Assembly (NCBI GenBank): GCA_016800925.1 | Contig: JABCPU010000711.1 | Span: 1-29,374 of the forward strand | Origin: Suillus spraguei | Taxonomy: Eukaryota; Basidiomycota; Agaricomycetes; Boletales; Suillaceae | Reading direction: 5' to 3' | DNA length: 29,374 nt | Translations under genes and position numbers: made by a program | The notes under the pieces: model-generated | Told to the model about the DNA's origin: nothing | Databases searched by the model: none | What the model saw: only the letters and a program-made list of their open reading frames with translations | Shown here: positions 1 through 9,985 of the stretch, in pieces | Layout: the number at the start of each line of letters is the position of its first letter | Numbering within the stretch: the first letter of the stretch is position 1

Positions 1-1761
1 GCTCGAGCGGCTGAACTGGATAATCACTTGAAGAAGACAGGAAAGGTCGTTGGTCCCCTTCATGGGCTGCCCATCTCTCTAAAGGACCAGCTATGTATCA
101 AGGGACTGGAAACCACTATGGGTAAGTCATAATCTTGGCCTAGAGCCTGGTGACGCATTGTGATTCACTGAGTTTTAGGTCATGTCTCGTGGATTGGGCA
201 GTATGCAGAGAAAAACGCAGTGTTGGTCGACATTTTGATCGAATGTGGAGCCGTGCCATTCGTTCGCACCAACATTCCACAAACACTCATGGTAAGCGCA
301 CCCTGAAGATGAATCCTACTCCTGTGTTAAAAGTAGTTTTAGTGGCCAGAAACCTTCAATAACATCTTCGGCCGGACAACTAACCCAAACAACGTCTCTC
401 TAACCCCAGGTGGGTCATCAGGAGGAGAGAGTGCATTGGTTGCCCTAAAAGGAAGCCCGTTGGGAGTCGGCTCTGATATCGGAGGGTATGACAAAAGCTT
501 AGAAGTATCATGAGTAGTAGTAGCCTTCTGACGGCCTCCTGACAGCTCTGTTCGTCTTCCCTCTGCATTCTGCGGCATATACGGCCTCAGGCCTTCATAC
601 GGGCGTGTACCGTACTGTGGTGCTCGCAACTCACTTGAGGGCCAAGACTCGATTCTCTCCGTGTTCGGTCCCATGACAAGCAGCATCGGCGGGCTCAAAG
701 TATTTATGAAAGCTGTTGTTAACTCTAAACCGTGGCTTAAGGATCCTCTTGCGGTTCGGAAAAAATGGGATGAAGACGAGTACGATCTCGTGGACCATGG
801 ATCCGGCAAGGATTTGTGTTTTGCGATCATGTGGGACGATGGCGTTATTGTTCCCCACCCACCTATCAGGAGGTCTCTGGAAATCACAAAAGCGGCTCTC
901 CAGAAGGCTGGCCACAAAGGTTTTTCGTCTAATTCCTCTGTTGAATTGTTATTGTTCTCATTGAATGACAGTTGTTGAATGGAAACCCATCAAGCACAGA
1001 TTGCTTGGAGATGTCGCGGTAAGCAGCTGTGTCTTTCACTTTGCCAATCTATTGACCTAGTAGCACTGTGTAGCAAGATATCTGGAATGCTGCTTCTGCC
1101 GAAGACTACATGATCACAACCTCTAGCACCGGGGAGCCAATAATTGCAACGATGGCGCTGGACGATGCAGATATTGTGATATCACCCTTCTGTCCGCAAA
1201 ATGGCGGTATCACTGCATACAAGCTCTGGCAAGTGCAGAAGCTGCGCCAAAATATCCGGAAAGAATATCTAGACCACTGGAATACAACTGCCTCTGAGAC
1301 TGGGACAGGACGGCCTGTCGATGCTATCATTTGTCCAGTCGCACCATTTGCTGCACTTCCCCATGGGAAGAACAGGTGAGTGTCCTTGTAAATGTGGAGT
1401 TTTGAACTTTAAATGAGACGATGCGCAGGTATGCCGACTATACTACGGTTTGGAACTCGCTCGACTATCCCGCTGCGATTTTTCCTGTGACTACTGTCGA
1501 CTCCACTCTTGACAGAAAGGAACCTCCTCATAGTTTCTATGACGACATCGATAAGGAAGTCTACGAATTGTGTGAGTAGTGCCCCACTGAGCAGCCCCTC
1601 AATTGATCAGTGATTTTCTGATGCCAACGATTGATTCAGATGATCCGGAGAAATTCAAGAACGCTCCTGTTTGCTTGCAACTTGTCGGTCGAACTCTGGA
1701 GGAAGAAGCGGTTATAAAAATGACAGAAATTGTGGATGCGGCTCTAGCAGCCGCCAAATAA
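1..1761 (+). CDS. Acetamidase/fatty-acid-amide-hydrolase type amidase, copy 1 (5' end outside window)
   Basis: Amidase-signature enzyme that hydrolyses amides to an acid plus ammonia or amine. Predicted exons: 1-121, 179-291, 343-485, 546-919, 972-1018, 1074-1375, 1429-1571 and 1640-1761 (TAA). The Ser-cisSer-Lys triad is visible: Lys in PISLKDQ (exon 1), cis-Ser in GGSSGGES (exon 3), and the nucleophile Ser in GSDIGG|SVRLPSAFC. An intron (486-545) splits the codon just before the nucleophile. The C-terminal part has TGTGRPVDAIICPVAPFAALPHGKN and ends in DAALAAAK. All visible exons join in frame without stops. By comparison with copy 2, only about the first 100 residues lie left of the window. 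Family assignment is firm from the signature and overall match to fungal acetamidases; the substrate cannot be told from sequence. Long reading frames on the opposite strand are shadows. Confidence 0.93.
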
Positions 1762-1843
1762 ATTCGAGATATACTTTTTGTCAAAGATTTGTTCGTACCC
1801 ACACCTCGGTCAAATACAAACAATCTGAAACCTACAGACAGCA
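1762..1843. repeat. End of the amidase duplication (3' flank shared with copy 2)
   Basis: The sequence following the stop codon here and at 20535-20626 is clearly related: both have GAGATATACTTTT, GTCAAAGA, TTGTTCG, AAATACAAACAA and GAAACCTA in the same order. Similarity is lost at about 1840. In copy 2 the equivalent point is the stop codon of the convergent thiolase gene (20623-20625). The duplicated segment therefore spans at least 1 to about 1840, matching 18806 to about 20625. Confidence 0.75.
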
Positions 1844-2790
1844 AGACCACCAAGGAGCTTGTATCCCAAGCTCTCACACTGAGCAATAGCAGAAAGACTG
1901 CAGTATTGTACTTTCTCAGCATAAAGCTCAAGAGAGTTTTCTGGGAACTTGAAGTGCTTCTGGACGAGTACAGTCAGCTCCCTGATGGGCGGCCCTTTTC
2001 ACCAAAGACTTCTTGGGTGTGTGTAGCACGGATAGTAATGATCTGAAAGCAATACATTTACAAGATGGCAAGGCTGTTCAGACAGACATTGCATGCAGAG
2101 TAATACTCCTCGATGAGTTTGTGAGTGAAGAATTTGTTAAGTTTAGCACGGAATACACCATCTGTTATGAACTTGTGCTTTTTGCTGATTTGAGCGGACA
2201 TATTGGGGACAGGAGAATGACTGTTTCAGAGTGGATCATGATCCTGCAAACATTGACACAAGTAGCCTAGGCTCAGCATATGGATAACCCTGGGGGTACC
2301 CATGGACCCCTGAACCAACCCCTGACTATCTATCACTGTATAGTAAGGTAAAACTTGCACACTTTCAGCAAATGTCACATAATAACATCAGGTAATTGAC
2401 CCAAAAATGATAAATTCTTAGACAGCTTTATGTATCTGCTCTAAAATCTGCATAATATCTATCATAATTGTATCCCACATGAAAAAGCTTTATATGCCTG
2501 GACTTACTTGGATAGAACCTGCCAAATCCACAACCATGACAGTCTAGTTGCCAGCTGTCACCAAAATGGTGTAGTATTGCAACACCTGCCAGCCATGGGA
2601 ATGGATGATTTAGTTGACCCACATTGCCAAGTTGATGGCAAGTGTCAGAACATTACAATTCTGCCCTACTGTGATAATTGTATGTAACCTTTGACTGTTT
2701 TTATGCTGTAAAGATACAATCTAGCCTGGGCTGTAGATAAACCATGGCCTAAGCTAGTATGCAAGTCTTGTGCTCTACCTAGTCTGCTTC
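1844..2790. other. No recognisable gene
   Basis: AT-rich DNA downstream of amidase copy 1. Short open frames occur on the plus strand at about 1844-2046 and 2013-2270, but they overlap, show no known motif and have no convincing splice structure. I see no tRNA, rRNA or clear repeat here. It may be decayed mobile-element sequence. Confidence 0.5.
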
Positions 2791-3413
2791 ACTTGCGAAG
2801 GCAAGAATGTTTGACCCTAAAGGGGGATGCCTATTAGTATGGTCAAGTTCGAGTCTAACTTACGTGTGAAACAAGCGTTGAGGTCAGCGGTAAGTTGCCA
2901 CGGTCAGCGATGATACTGCCGGAACTAGCGTCGTGTGTAGCGGTGCTAGTGTGGTCGAGATATAGTCAGTAACAGTTGCGTTGAGCAAGTGATGTCGAGC
3001 GATGATATCAGCTCGTGTGGGGTACGTGGTGCTTATATCCTAAATCGTATGTACTCGGAATACTCTAGGTGAGATCAGTAGTGCTGGAGTGTAGTAACCG
3101 CCGTAAGTAAACATAGTGCGAGGTGCTGCGGCATGAGGCAACATGTAATAAGGCTTGCTGTGGAATCAGTGATGACGAACATAAAACAAACAACGCACCA
3201 AATGGAGCTACATATGTGGACGTGGCAAGGACATGGGAGGACATCGGTACATGGAACATGGTGCGGCAGTCGGTACGGTGTGCGGTAAGCGTGGGATGCT
3301 GCTGGTAATGCTAAAGGGGTAAGATGACCATGGACAAGTGGTAACTCCTATAGATGTGGGACGAGTGTCAAAATGGTGGGGTTTTAAGCCCAGCGCCAAT
3401 ATGTTTGTTACAA
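2791..3413 (+). mobile_element. Possible 3' end of a Ty3-type retrotransposon: polypurine tract plus LTR
   Basis: At 2819-2828 there is a purine run (AAAGGGGGA) directly followed by TGCCTATTAGTATGG. This is the layout expected at a polypurine tract/3' LTR junction. The bases just before it (CACTTGCGAAGGCAAG) resemble the end of the internal region of basidiomycete Ty3 elements as I remember them. A plausible LTR end is TGTTTGTTACA at about 3413. The higher GC content of this stretch differs from its neighbours. No 5' LTR, pol domain or target duplication was found, so this is a weak call. It could also be unrelated unique DNA. Confidence 0.3.
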
Positions 3414-3478
3414 CACCCTTCACAATCTCTGAACAAATTACAGCATTCAATAAAGATTTATATGGCTGGACTGTGTTG

Positions 3479-3693
3479 TGTCATATACCATACATTTGAG
3501 TCCACATCCGATCTGATCCATATACATCCAGACACCCAATTCATACATCCAGTCCACCAATTCAACCCATACCCATCCAGGGATCTGATCCATAGACATC
3601 CTATCCTATCCACCCATCCAATCTGGTCCACATGACCGATCTGATCCATCTGATCCATGTCCATATCTGATCCATGTTCATATCTGAACTATT
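3479..3693 (-). mobile_element. Inverted fragment of the solo-LTR family (3' end only)
   Basis: Starts TGTCATATACCATACAT, the exact reverse complement of the 3' terminus shared by the three LTRs below. It then continues with CCAGACACCCAAT and CATCC/GATCC-rich sequence that is the reverse complement of the end of LTR B (about 6640-6939). Only the 3' part is present. It stops at the target duplication of LTR A (3694-3698), so it is a truncated older copy next to, or cut by, the LTR A insertion. Confidence 0.7.
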
Positions 3694-3698
3694 CCCAC

Positions 3699-4358
3699 TG
3701 TTAAGGTCATACTCAAAGGGTAATGGATCCAAAGGGCTTTGGCCTCAGCTCATACACTGTGCCCCTTTCTCAAGTATTGCCCCTTATTTCAGAAGAGAGA
3801 TATACATCTGAGGTGTCCGAAGGTAACAGATATAGTACGTCTGAGGGATATCTGGAATGTAGGTATGGAATGAGATATAAGACTAGCTTCAGACAGAGTC
3901 CTAACTAGAAACTAATGGAGATAGACTGCCCGAAGGTAGAGCTGGAGATATAGACTATAGGAGATATTCCTAAGTCTCAGAGGTTGACTAGATTTGAAGG
4001 GAACTCAAATCCAGGAGAACAGAATGGGCAGAATTAAGATGATATTCAAACTAAGGTTCTACAGAGGTTTACAAGTGGTATATATACTGTAGGTAATTGC
4101 TATGGATAATCAATGAGTCCAGGACTGAGGGCTATGTACAAAGTATAACAGAAGTCTATCAGGATGGAAATATACATAGCTGAAATACTGGAGACAGGAG
4201 GATTACCAAAAGGAGATAGATGCAGATGTCCACAGTGGAGTTAGAGTGCAAGAAGTAGGAAGTTTTGGATGAGTGGTCTGGATAGGATCTGTGGACCGGA
4301 TGGAAGCAGGATTGATTGGATCTGATTGGATCTGAGATCAGATGTATGGTATATGACA
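3699..4358 (+). mobile_element. Solo LTR A (660 bp) with 5-bp target duplication
   Basis: Begins TGTTAAGGTCATACTC and ends GTATGGTATATGACA (TG...CA). Flanks are CCCAC (3694-3698) and CCCAT (4359-4363), a 5-bp target duplication with one mismatch. Shared landmarks with LTRs B and C are the block AAGGGCTTTGGCCTCAG...CTGTGCCCCTTTC near the start and a TATA-like TATATACTGTAGGTA at about 4079, likely the LTR promoter. No internal region or second LTR is present, so it is best read as a recombined solo LTR. It has no coding capacity. Confidence 0.82.
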
Positions 4359-4363
4359 CCCAT

Positions 4364-5475
4364 ACTGTGACAGACAAACAGGCTGGGCTTGAAAAGGTAG
4401 TTTTTGCATGATGTCTCTTACTGGGACTTTCCTTAGGTTTGCACTTTTGCTGATTACATAAGCACTTTACCTTGGACCTTCCTTTGCACCATCAAGGGTT
4501 CTACTTAGTTCTAGTACTGATAGCTCCTCATTTGATTGAGTTCTTGTGTAGCTTTCCTCACTGCAGCTTATCTAGTTTGGCAGCTTTATTACAGTCTTTT
4601 CTCTTCCTCTCTCTTGAGTTTTGGCTAGTCAGAAGTCCTTTGGGCTGAACATACTGCTCCCTGCTTCTTATAGCTGCCCCCACAAAGGCAGCATTGTATC
4701 TCTACACTGTTTGTACTATAGGAGAGAAGTGAAGTATGAGTTCTGGTAAATAGGAACTTATATACCAATTAATAGCTACAGAGACAGAAGGGATAGGAAA
4801 AACATGCAGCAGACATGTAATAAGACTGCACTGCATTTCACAAAACATAAGGCAAAGGAATTTACATACTAGCGAGACTGGATGGACATAGGATAGACAG
4901 TAATTCTTGCCTATTGATGATGCCTAATGGGTTTCTGGAGACTGCCAAAGGTCACCGCTTCATGGGAAAGTTGCTGTAGCACAGCTACTAAGCAGCATTG
5001 AGGCTGCCAGAGCACAGAATGATACTGGTAGATAGGGGTAAAACATGGTAAATAACATGACAAAGGATGGTGAAGCTGAGGGGTACAGATAATGGTTGCC
5101 AGTTGACACCTATGTGAAAATATGCTGTTCCAAGCTCAGTGCAAGTTTGTTATACAAAGAGGTTGTGCACTATCTCAGTGAGGATAATCCTAAATCAGCC
5201 AAAAAACTAGTAGGTTGCAGAAGAAGACATACCACTGCAATTAACTACCCAGTTGATGGCCCTGGTCAATCACTGCTTATCCACCAATTACTTTTCCAAC
5301 AGCATCATGGAAAGAGGCATCTACTAAATTCAATGTGATCATTGAACCACCAGCAGCCCAGGGGAGACAGGTTAGTGTCTCCTTGAGTTTGGAATGTGTA
5401 CTTACTTAAGTCAGGACTTGGTACATTTTGTGAAGAGACCAAGAGATACCTCAAGGAGCAATAAATGTTCATTTC
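4364..5475 (+). pseudogene. Unrecognised decayed gene or repeat; possible exons near 5096-5382
   Basis: 4364-5090 shows no gene. From 5096 to 5335 a frame reads ...KICCSKLSASLLYKEVVHYLSEDNPKSAKK in part. After a possible acceptor TTCCAACAG (ending about 5302), another frame gives SWKEASTKFNVIIEPP and AAQGRQ up to a GTTAGT donor (about 5383). I do not recognise the protein. Solo LTR B is inserted at 5480, and the related-looking coding remnants resume at 6945. The two sides may be one disrupted gene, but the frame and intron structure could not be completed. Confidence 0.3.
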
Positions 5476-5935
5476 AAACCTGTTACAACCATGCAAAACT
5501 GGGGCTTCTAAGAAGTCCTGGTCTTACATGGGGTTGTACCGGAGGGACAGAAAGTCGAAGGGGCTTGGCCTCAGCTCATATGCTGTGCCCCTTACCCTAG
5601 TACATGCCCTTAATTTCGGATGAAGTCCAAGGGGGAGTTATAGTGAAGTCCGGACGGAGTCTGGATGAACTCTGTAGGACAGGATAGCTCAATAGAGCTC
5701 TGAAGGACTTCTGGATGAGTGCGGGAACGCGCCGGAACTATTTCCAGATGGTAGGGAGTAATGGTAAGACTACTGGAACAAGTTCCAAGTAGAATGGATG
5801 AAGGATGGACTCCTGGACAAAGTCCAGGGCAGGATAGGAGCAAAGCTCCAGAGGGACAGATGATCCATAGGTGTCGGAGGATAGGATAGGATAGGTCCGG
5901 AGGACCAGAGGTCCAAAGGTCTGGAGCTCGGAGGA

Positions 5936-5983
5936 GCAGAAGAGCAGAAGAGCAGAAGAGCAGAAGAGCAGAAGAGCAGAAGA
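5936..5983 (+). repeat. 8-bp tandem repeat GCAGAAGA x6
   Basis: Six perfect head-to-tail units of GCAGAAGA inside LTR B, then a diverged unit. The unit length is not a multiple of three, so it is unlikely to be selected as protein. Confidence 0.95.
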
Positions 5984-6633
5984 GCGGACGAGCAGATGAT
6001 CGGATGAGCATAGCTCTATGGATCTTAGGGGAAGTGTTGACTACTAGAGGGGAGTAGGTCTGGATATGGTATAGAAATAGTATAGACTACTCCGGACAAG
6101 GTCCGGAATAGAAAGAGACAGGATAAGACTACCAAAGGTAGAGTCGGAGGTGAAACAGATGAGAGATAGGAAACGGACGAAGTCTGAAAAGGATATAGGA
6201 CAAAGGATCAAGGCTCCGGCCTAGGGAATGATCCCATAGGTCTGAGTCAGAAGCTTACAAGGGCTGGAGCCCAAGTGCAAGAACAGAAACAGATTTATAT
6301 AGACATGGTAACAAGATACAGAAGTCAAAGGAATATACAGAAGTAGGAAAGCAATGATCAGATTGAGGTCTGCAGGAGTTGTACTACAAGTTTATATACT
6401 GTAGGTAGCATGCCGGAAGGCAAGTAAGGATAGTCCGAGGCTATGTTTGAGGCATTGCAGAACACAAGGCTATGAACTCGGAAATAAGACTTGTATGAAA
6501 TATCTTATCAAGACGGAAGTCAAGATAACCAAAAGCCAGAGGTGCAGAGATAACCAAAAGCCGGACACAGGTATTAACCTAAAAGGCATAATGCACAGGT
6601 GCATGGGAATAGTTTCGGATATGAGCATGGATC

Positions 6634-6718
6634 GGATATGGACACGGATTGGATATGGACATGGATCAGGTATGGACACGGATTGGATATGGACATGGAT
6701 TGGATATGAACACGGATT
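6634..6718 (+). repeat. 17-bp minisatellite, five units
   Basis: Five consecutive 17-bp units of GGATATGGACAYGGATT with one or two changes each. Units alternate between ACACGG and ACATGG, giving a 34-bp higher-order period. Located in the 3' half of LTR B. Confidence 0.9.
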
Positions 6719-6810
6719 GGATGGGTGGATCAGATCGGATGGATGGACTGAGTCGGATATGGATATGGATTAGATATGGATGGATGTGGATTGGAGTGGA
6801 TGGGTGGATT

Positions 6811-6864
6811 GGATATGTGAGCTGGATTGGATATGTGAGCTGGATTGGATATGTGAGCTGGATT
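6811..6864 (+). repeat. 18-bp tandem repeat, three identical units
   Basis: Three exact copies of GGATATGTGAGCTGGATT lie in a row, followed by GGATGGG. They are related in motif (GGATATG...GGATT) to the 17-bp array just upstream, suggesting local re-amplification. Confidence 0.95.
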
Positions 6865-6944
6865 GGATGGGTGGACTAGGATGTATGGATTGGGTGTCCA
6901 GATGTCCATGGATCGGACCTGAATGTATGGTATATGACAAAACC

Positions 6945-8116
6945 TTGGAAGAAGCAGACTACACTGACCTTGAAGGACTTGAGCTTCTTGAGGACCCAGA
7001 GGCTGCTACAGACAGGGATGAGCTATATATTGGCGATACAGCAATGATAGTAGATGATAATGGATGCACAGATCAAAAGGCTGAGGTTATTGAGATACAA
7101 CATATAAGTTTGGTGAGAATTTATAACAGATTATGACTGAAAGCACCTATTACTCTGATAGATGTTGGTTGGTATCTCAGACTCAAAGACCACTGATGCA
7201 TGGATCAAGACTGAGGATGTGGTCTCAGAAAACCACCATGCAAAGATCAAAAAAGGTAAAGCAAAGAACTCAGACCTATCCAGCAGAGCCCTTGAACAAG
7301 GTCAATGATACACAATATTCCTTGATGTACTGGGTGGGTAATGATAACAATGGATGGTCCATTCTGGAGAGTGAGCTTGAGACTGCCCTTGAAGATATAT
7401 TCCATGCAGTGTATTCATGTTGAGGACCTAGTGATTTTTCTGCTGATAGCTTTACATTTCAATTGCTTTATATTTTTAATTTTTACTCAACATAGTAGAT
7501 ATGGCTGATTTAGACATTCCAGGTGTGCCAAAGGATTCACAAGTGGCATGCTGCATTTAGTTCAACCACCATTAGTATTCTGATGGCCTTTTTTGCTTTA
7601 ACACCTGAGTATGAGACCCAGGAAGCCTATGAGGAATATGCCAAGTATCAACTCCAGGACTGCCACTTCATATATGAAGATCCTAAAAATGAAAAGCAAC
7701 CTAGCACATTTTTATCAGTATATATATTACACATTTTCACCTCCTACCTCACTGCAATATCTGGGAGAGTGAGGGTTGATGCATTGTTCCAGTTTGAGAA
7801 GCCTAGATATCTGACTGCATCGGCACTTACAGCTGCAGCAGTAAGTGCTCAATTTTTTCTTCTTCTGCTCTATCAGCAGAATGTTAACTAGTATGTCTTG
7901 AAGGCTGAGCATGCTCTTGTCCTTGTCAAAGGTCATTTACTAATTGATAGTGACTCCTCTGACAATGGTAGCAAGGCTCACAAGATCCTGCAAACACTCA
8001 ATGAAGCCATGAACAAGATGAGTCACACAGGAACAGCATTCTCTTCTGGGAACTGGGAGATAGACACTAAGGCATACATGGAAAGTATCAATGAATTGCT
8101 ATACTCTCATATCTAG
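6945..8116 (+). pseudogene. DUF6532-like protein remnant
   Basis: Best-supported coding part: exon 7523-7840 (after acceptor TTCCAG), a 51-bp intron 7841-7891 (GTAAGT...CTAG), and exon 7892-8116 ending in TAG. It reads IHKWHAAFSSTTISILMAFF, then YEEYAKYQLQDCHFIYEDP, ALFQFEKPRYLTASALTAAA, and after the intron AEHALVLVKGHLLIDSDSSD. This order (W-x-F start, 'L-D-x-x-F-x-Y' segment, helical membrane-like stretch, 'RAL-like' helix) resembles the DUF6532 domain common in Agaricomycetes. That domain has no known function. Upstream frames (6945-7136 with EEADYTDLEGLELLEDPEA; about 7160-7310 with WIKTEDVVSENHHAKIKKGK) look coding but could not be joined. No start is visible, and LTR B sits just upstream, so it is probably a broken gene. 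Confidence 0.45.
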
Positions 8117-8798
8117 GAGATTCTGACTTGTGCTGAAGAGTACATAAAACACCTGCATCACAATTGTCATTTGGTAGTGGATGAGAGTTGTGGCTTCTTT
8201 CAGTCTATCACTTCTGTTAATAAGCACACCCACCTGCACATCTGTAATTTTATTTTCTTTGTATTTTTCTTTGTCTCCTAATATTTGTTTATTAGAATTC
8301 ATTCATTCAACATTGGTAGCTCAGACAACTTGCATATATACCCTGCTTTCCCAGCTTGTTTCTATTAGCTATCACATGATATGGACACAATATATACCTC
8401 TCCCTTAAACTTGTGTATCTCCTTATTTTAGACTTATGTTGGGCTATTTACAATGCCTTAATAGTATTCTTTTGTGCTTGAATGCCATTTGGCCTTATTA
8501 TAAGGAGATAGACATACTTAATGGTTTTATTTCAAGTAATGGAAAAGTTTGTTTAAAGTTGTAAATAAGCTAACTAAGGCACTTTAAGAGTGATTTAAGC
8601 ATCCAGATGTTTTCCCAATGTATCTCTGCCATATCTCCATCAATTCTCATGGTGGAGTGCTCAAATGAAAACCCTGCAGCAGTACTACAATGTGGTGCCA
8701 GCATGTCCTTGAGGTGTTTGTTTGTTCTCTCACAATATCATATATAGTGAAAAATGTCAAAACATGCAGACAGTTTTTTGAGCCACTGTATTTGATGA
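8117..8798. other. No recognisable gene
   Basis: AT-rich sequence between the DUF6532-like remnant and LTR C. Short frames on both strands are hydrophobic or low-complexity and show no motif. It may include the 3' untranslated part of the upstream remnant. Confidence 0.5.
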
Positions 8799-8803
8799 AA
8801 TCT

Positions 8804-9556
8804 TGTTAAGACCATACTCAAAGGGTGAAAGATCCGAAGGGCTTTGGCCTCAGTTTGTGCACTGTGCCCCTTTCCCGAGTAATTTCCCTTATTTCAGAGG
8901 GTAGGTATATGTCCGAAGATCTGGAAGGAGTTGTGTGATGGTTTTGGACGTCCAAAGGTATTGGATATGATATGTCCGAAGGTTATCTGGAGCGTAGAGA
9001 TGGAACAAGGATTAAGGCTAGCTTCGGAACGAGTTCCTAACTAGAAACTAACAGAGGTAGACTATCCGAAGATAGAGTCGGAGATATAGACTAAAGGAAT
9101 CAATCCCAAGTCTCGGAAGATGACTAGAGCAGAAAGTACTCAGGTCCAGAGGAAACAGAATGAGCAGAATCTAAGATGATATTCAAACTAAGGTTCTATG
9201 GAGATCTACAAGTGGTTTATATACTATACAATAAGTATCTAGTACGGATAATCAACGAGTTCGGGACTGAGGGCTATGTATGATGTATAATGGAAGTCTA
9301 TTAGTTAATGCACAGTGGATCAGTAAGCACGAGTCGGAAATGAAACACAGGTAATGGATCAGCGACACAGGACGGAAATATACACAGCCGGAATACCGGA
9401 AACAGGAGGAATGATGAAAGGAGATAGACGCAGATATCCACAAGGGAGTTAGAGTGCGAGAAGTGGGCACATTCGGATGGGTGATCCGGACAGGATCTGT
9501 GGACTGGATGGAAATAGAATCGATCAGATCTGAGATCAGAAGTATGGTATATGACA
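8804..9556 (+). mobile_element. Solo LTR C (753 bp) with perfect 5-bp target duplication AATCT
   Basis: Begins TGTTAAGACCATACTC and ends AGTATGGTATATGACA. The flanks AATCT at 8799-8803 and 9557-9561 are identical. It is closest to LTR A and shares AAGGGCTTTGGCCTCAG and CTGTGCCCCTTTC near the start, GATATTCAAACTAAGGTTCTA at 9178-9198, and a TATA-like TTATATACT at about 9217. No internal region is present. Confidence 0.88.
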
Positions 9557-9604
9557 AATCTCATCTGACTTGTTTCACAAAAGCTCTTATCTTTCTCTAG
9601 CAGC

Positions 9605-9612
9605 CTCACTAC
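9605..9612 (+). repeat. Left target-site duplication CTCACTAC
   Basis: The 8-bp CTCACTAC immediately precedes the terminal TAGTGCTGC of the DNA transposon. It is repeated exactly at 17543-17550, immediately after the right terminus. Confidence 0.88.
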
Positions 9613-9985
9613 TAGTGCTGCCATGGTCCAGTTCAGTCAGGTTCACAGAGGGTTGAGTGAGAACCTTGAATTGGATCTAGGTCCAGTTCTACCAGGCTCA
9701 ATGAACCTTGAACTGGACCTTTGCAAACAGTTCAAAATAGTCAGGTTTGGTCATCTTCAGGTTCAAATGTTGTCTTCTTAGAATATGAAAAATAGAAAAG
9801 TACACTGAATTTCAGTATTCCCCATAGTCAATGGTTCAGACAAATACCAACAGTTGATAACATGGTCGTTCATGGGCAAAAGGGCAAACAACTCTTTATT
9901 GTCTTTGTTTGACAAAGGACAGAGGGATAAAATCAGTAACTGGCATGATGTAGTGCTTGTGATTTTATGAAACAATGTATAGACT

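Larger units (their letters stand above)
5481..6939 (+). mobile_element. Solo LTR B (1459 bp) with perfect 5-bp target duplication AAACC
   Basis: Begins TGTTACAACC and ends GAATGTATGGTATATGACA. The flanks AAACC at 5476-5480 and 6940-6944 are identical. Family landmarks are GGGGCTTGGCCTCAGCTCATATGCTGTGCCCCTT in pieces near 5560-5590 and the TATA-like TTTATATACTGTAGGTA at 6391. It is about twice the length of LTRs A and C. Part of the excess comes from three tandem arrays listed separately. The minus-strand frame at 5610-6011 and the plus-strand frames at 6447-6879 are artefacts of low-complexity repeats. Confidence 0.88.

Noticed and set aside
339..917. Long minus-strand reading frame opposite amidase copy 1 (and its twin at 19143-19865)
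   Set aside because: It is the shadow of the amidase coding strand. The plus strand carries the amidase signature and consistent introns.
3479..4358. A single 880-bp element with 17-bp inverted ends (MITE-like)
   Set aside because: The target duplication CCCAC/CCCAT fixes the edges of LTR A at 3699 and 4358, and B and C show the same TG...CA ends without the left inverted piece.
5936..6864. CRISPR-like repeat array or repeat protein
   Set aside because: Units are directly adjacent without spacers, 8, 17 and 18 bp long, and sit in a eukaryotic LTR. Frames through them are low-complexity.
9613..9780. Left GGTTC-rich region as a simple repeat
   Set aside because: It matches the right-end composition and lies between a defined terminus and target duplication, so it is better explained as transposon subterminal sequence.
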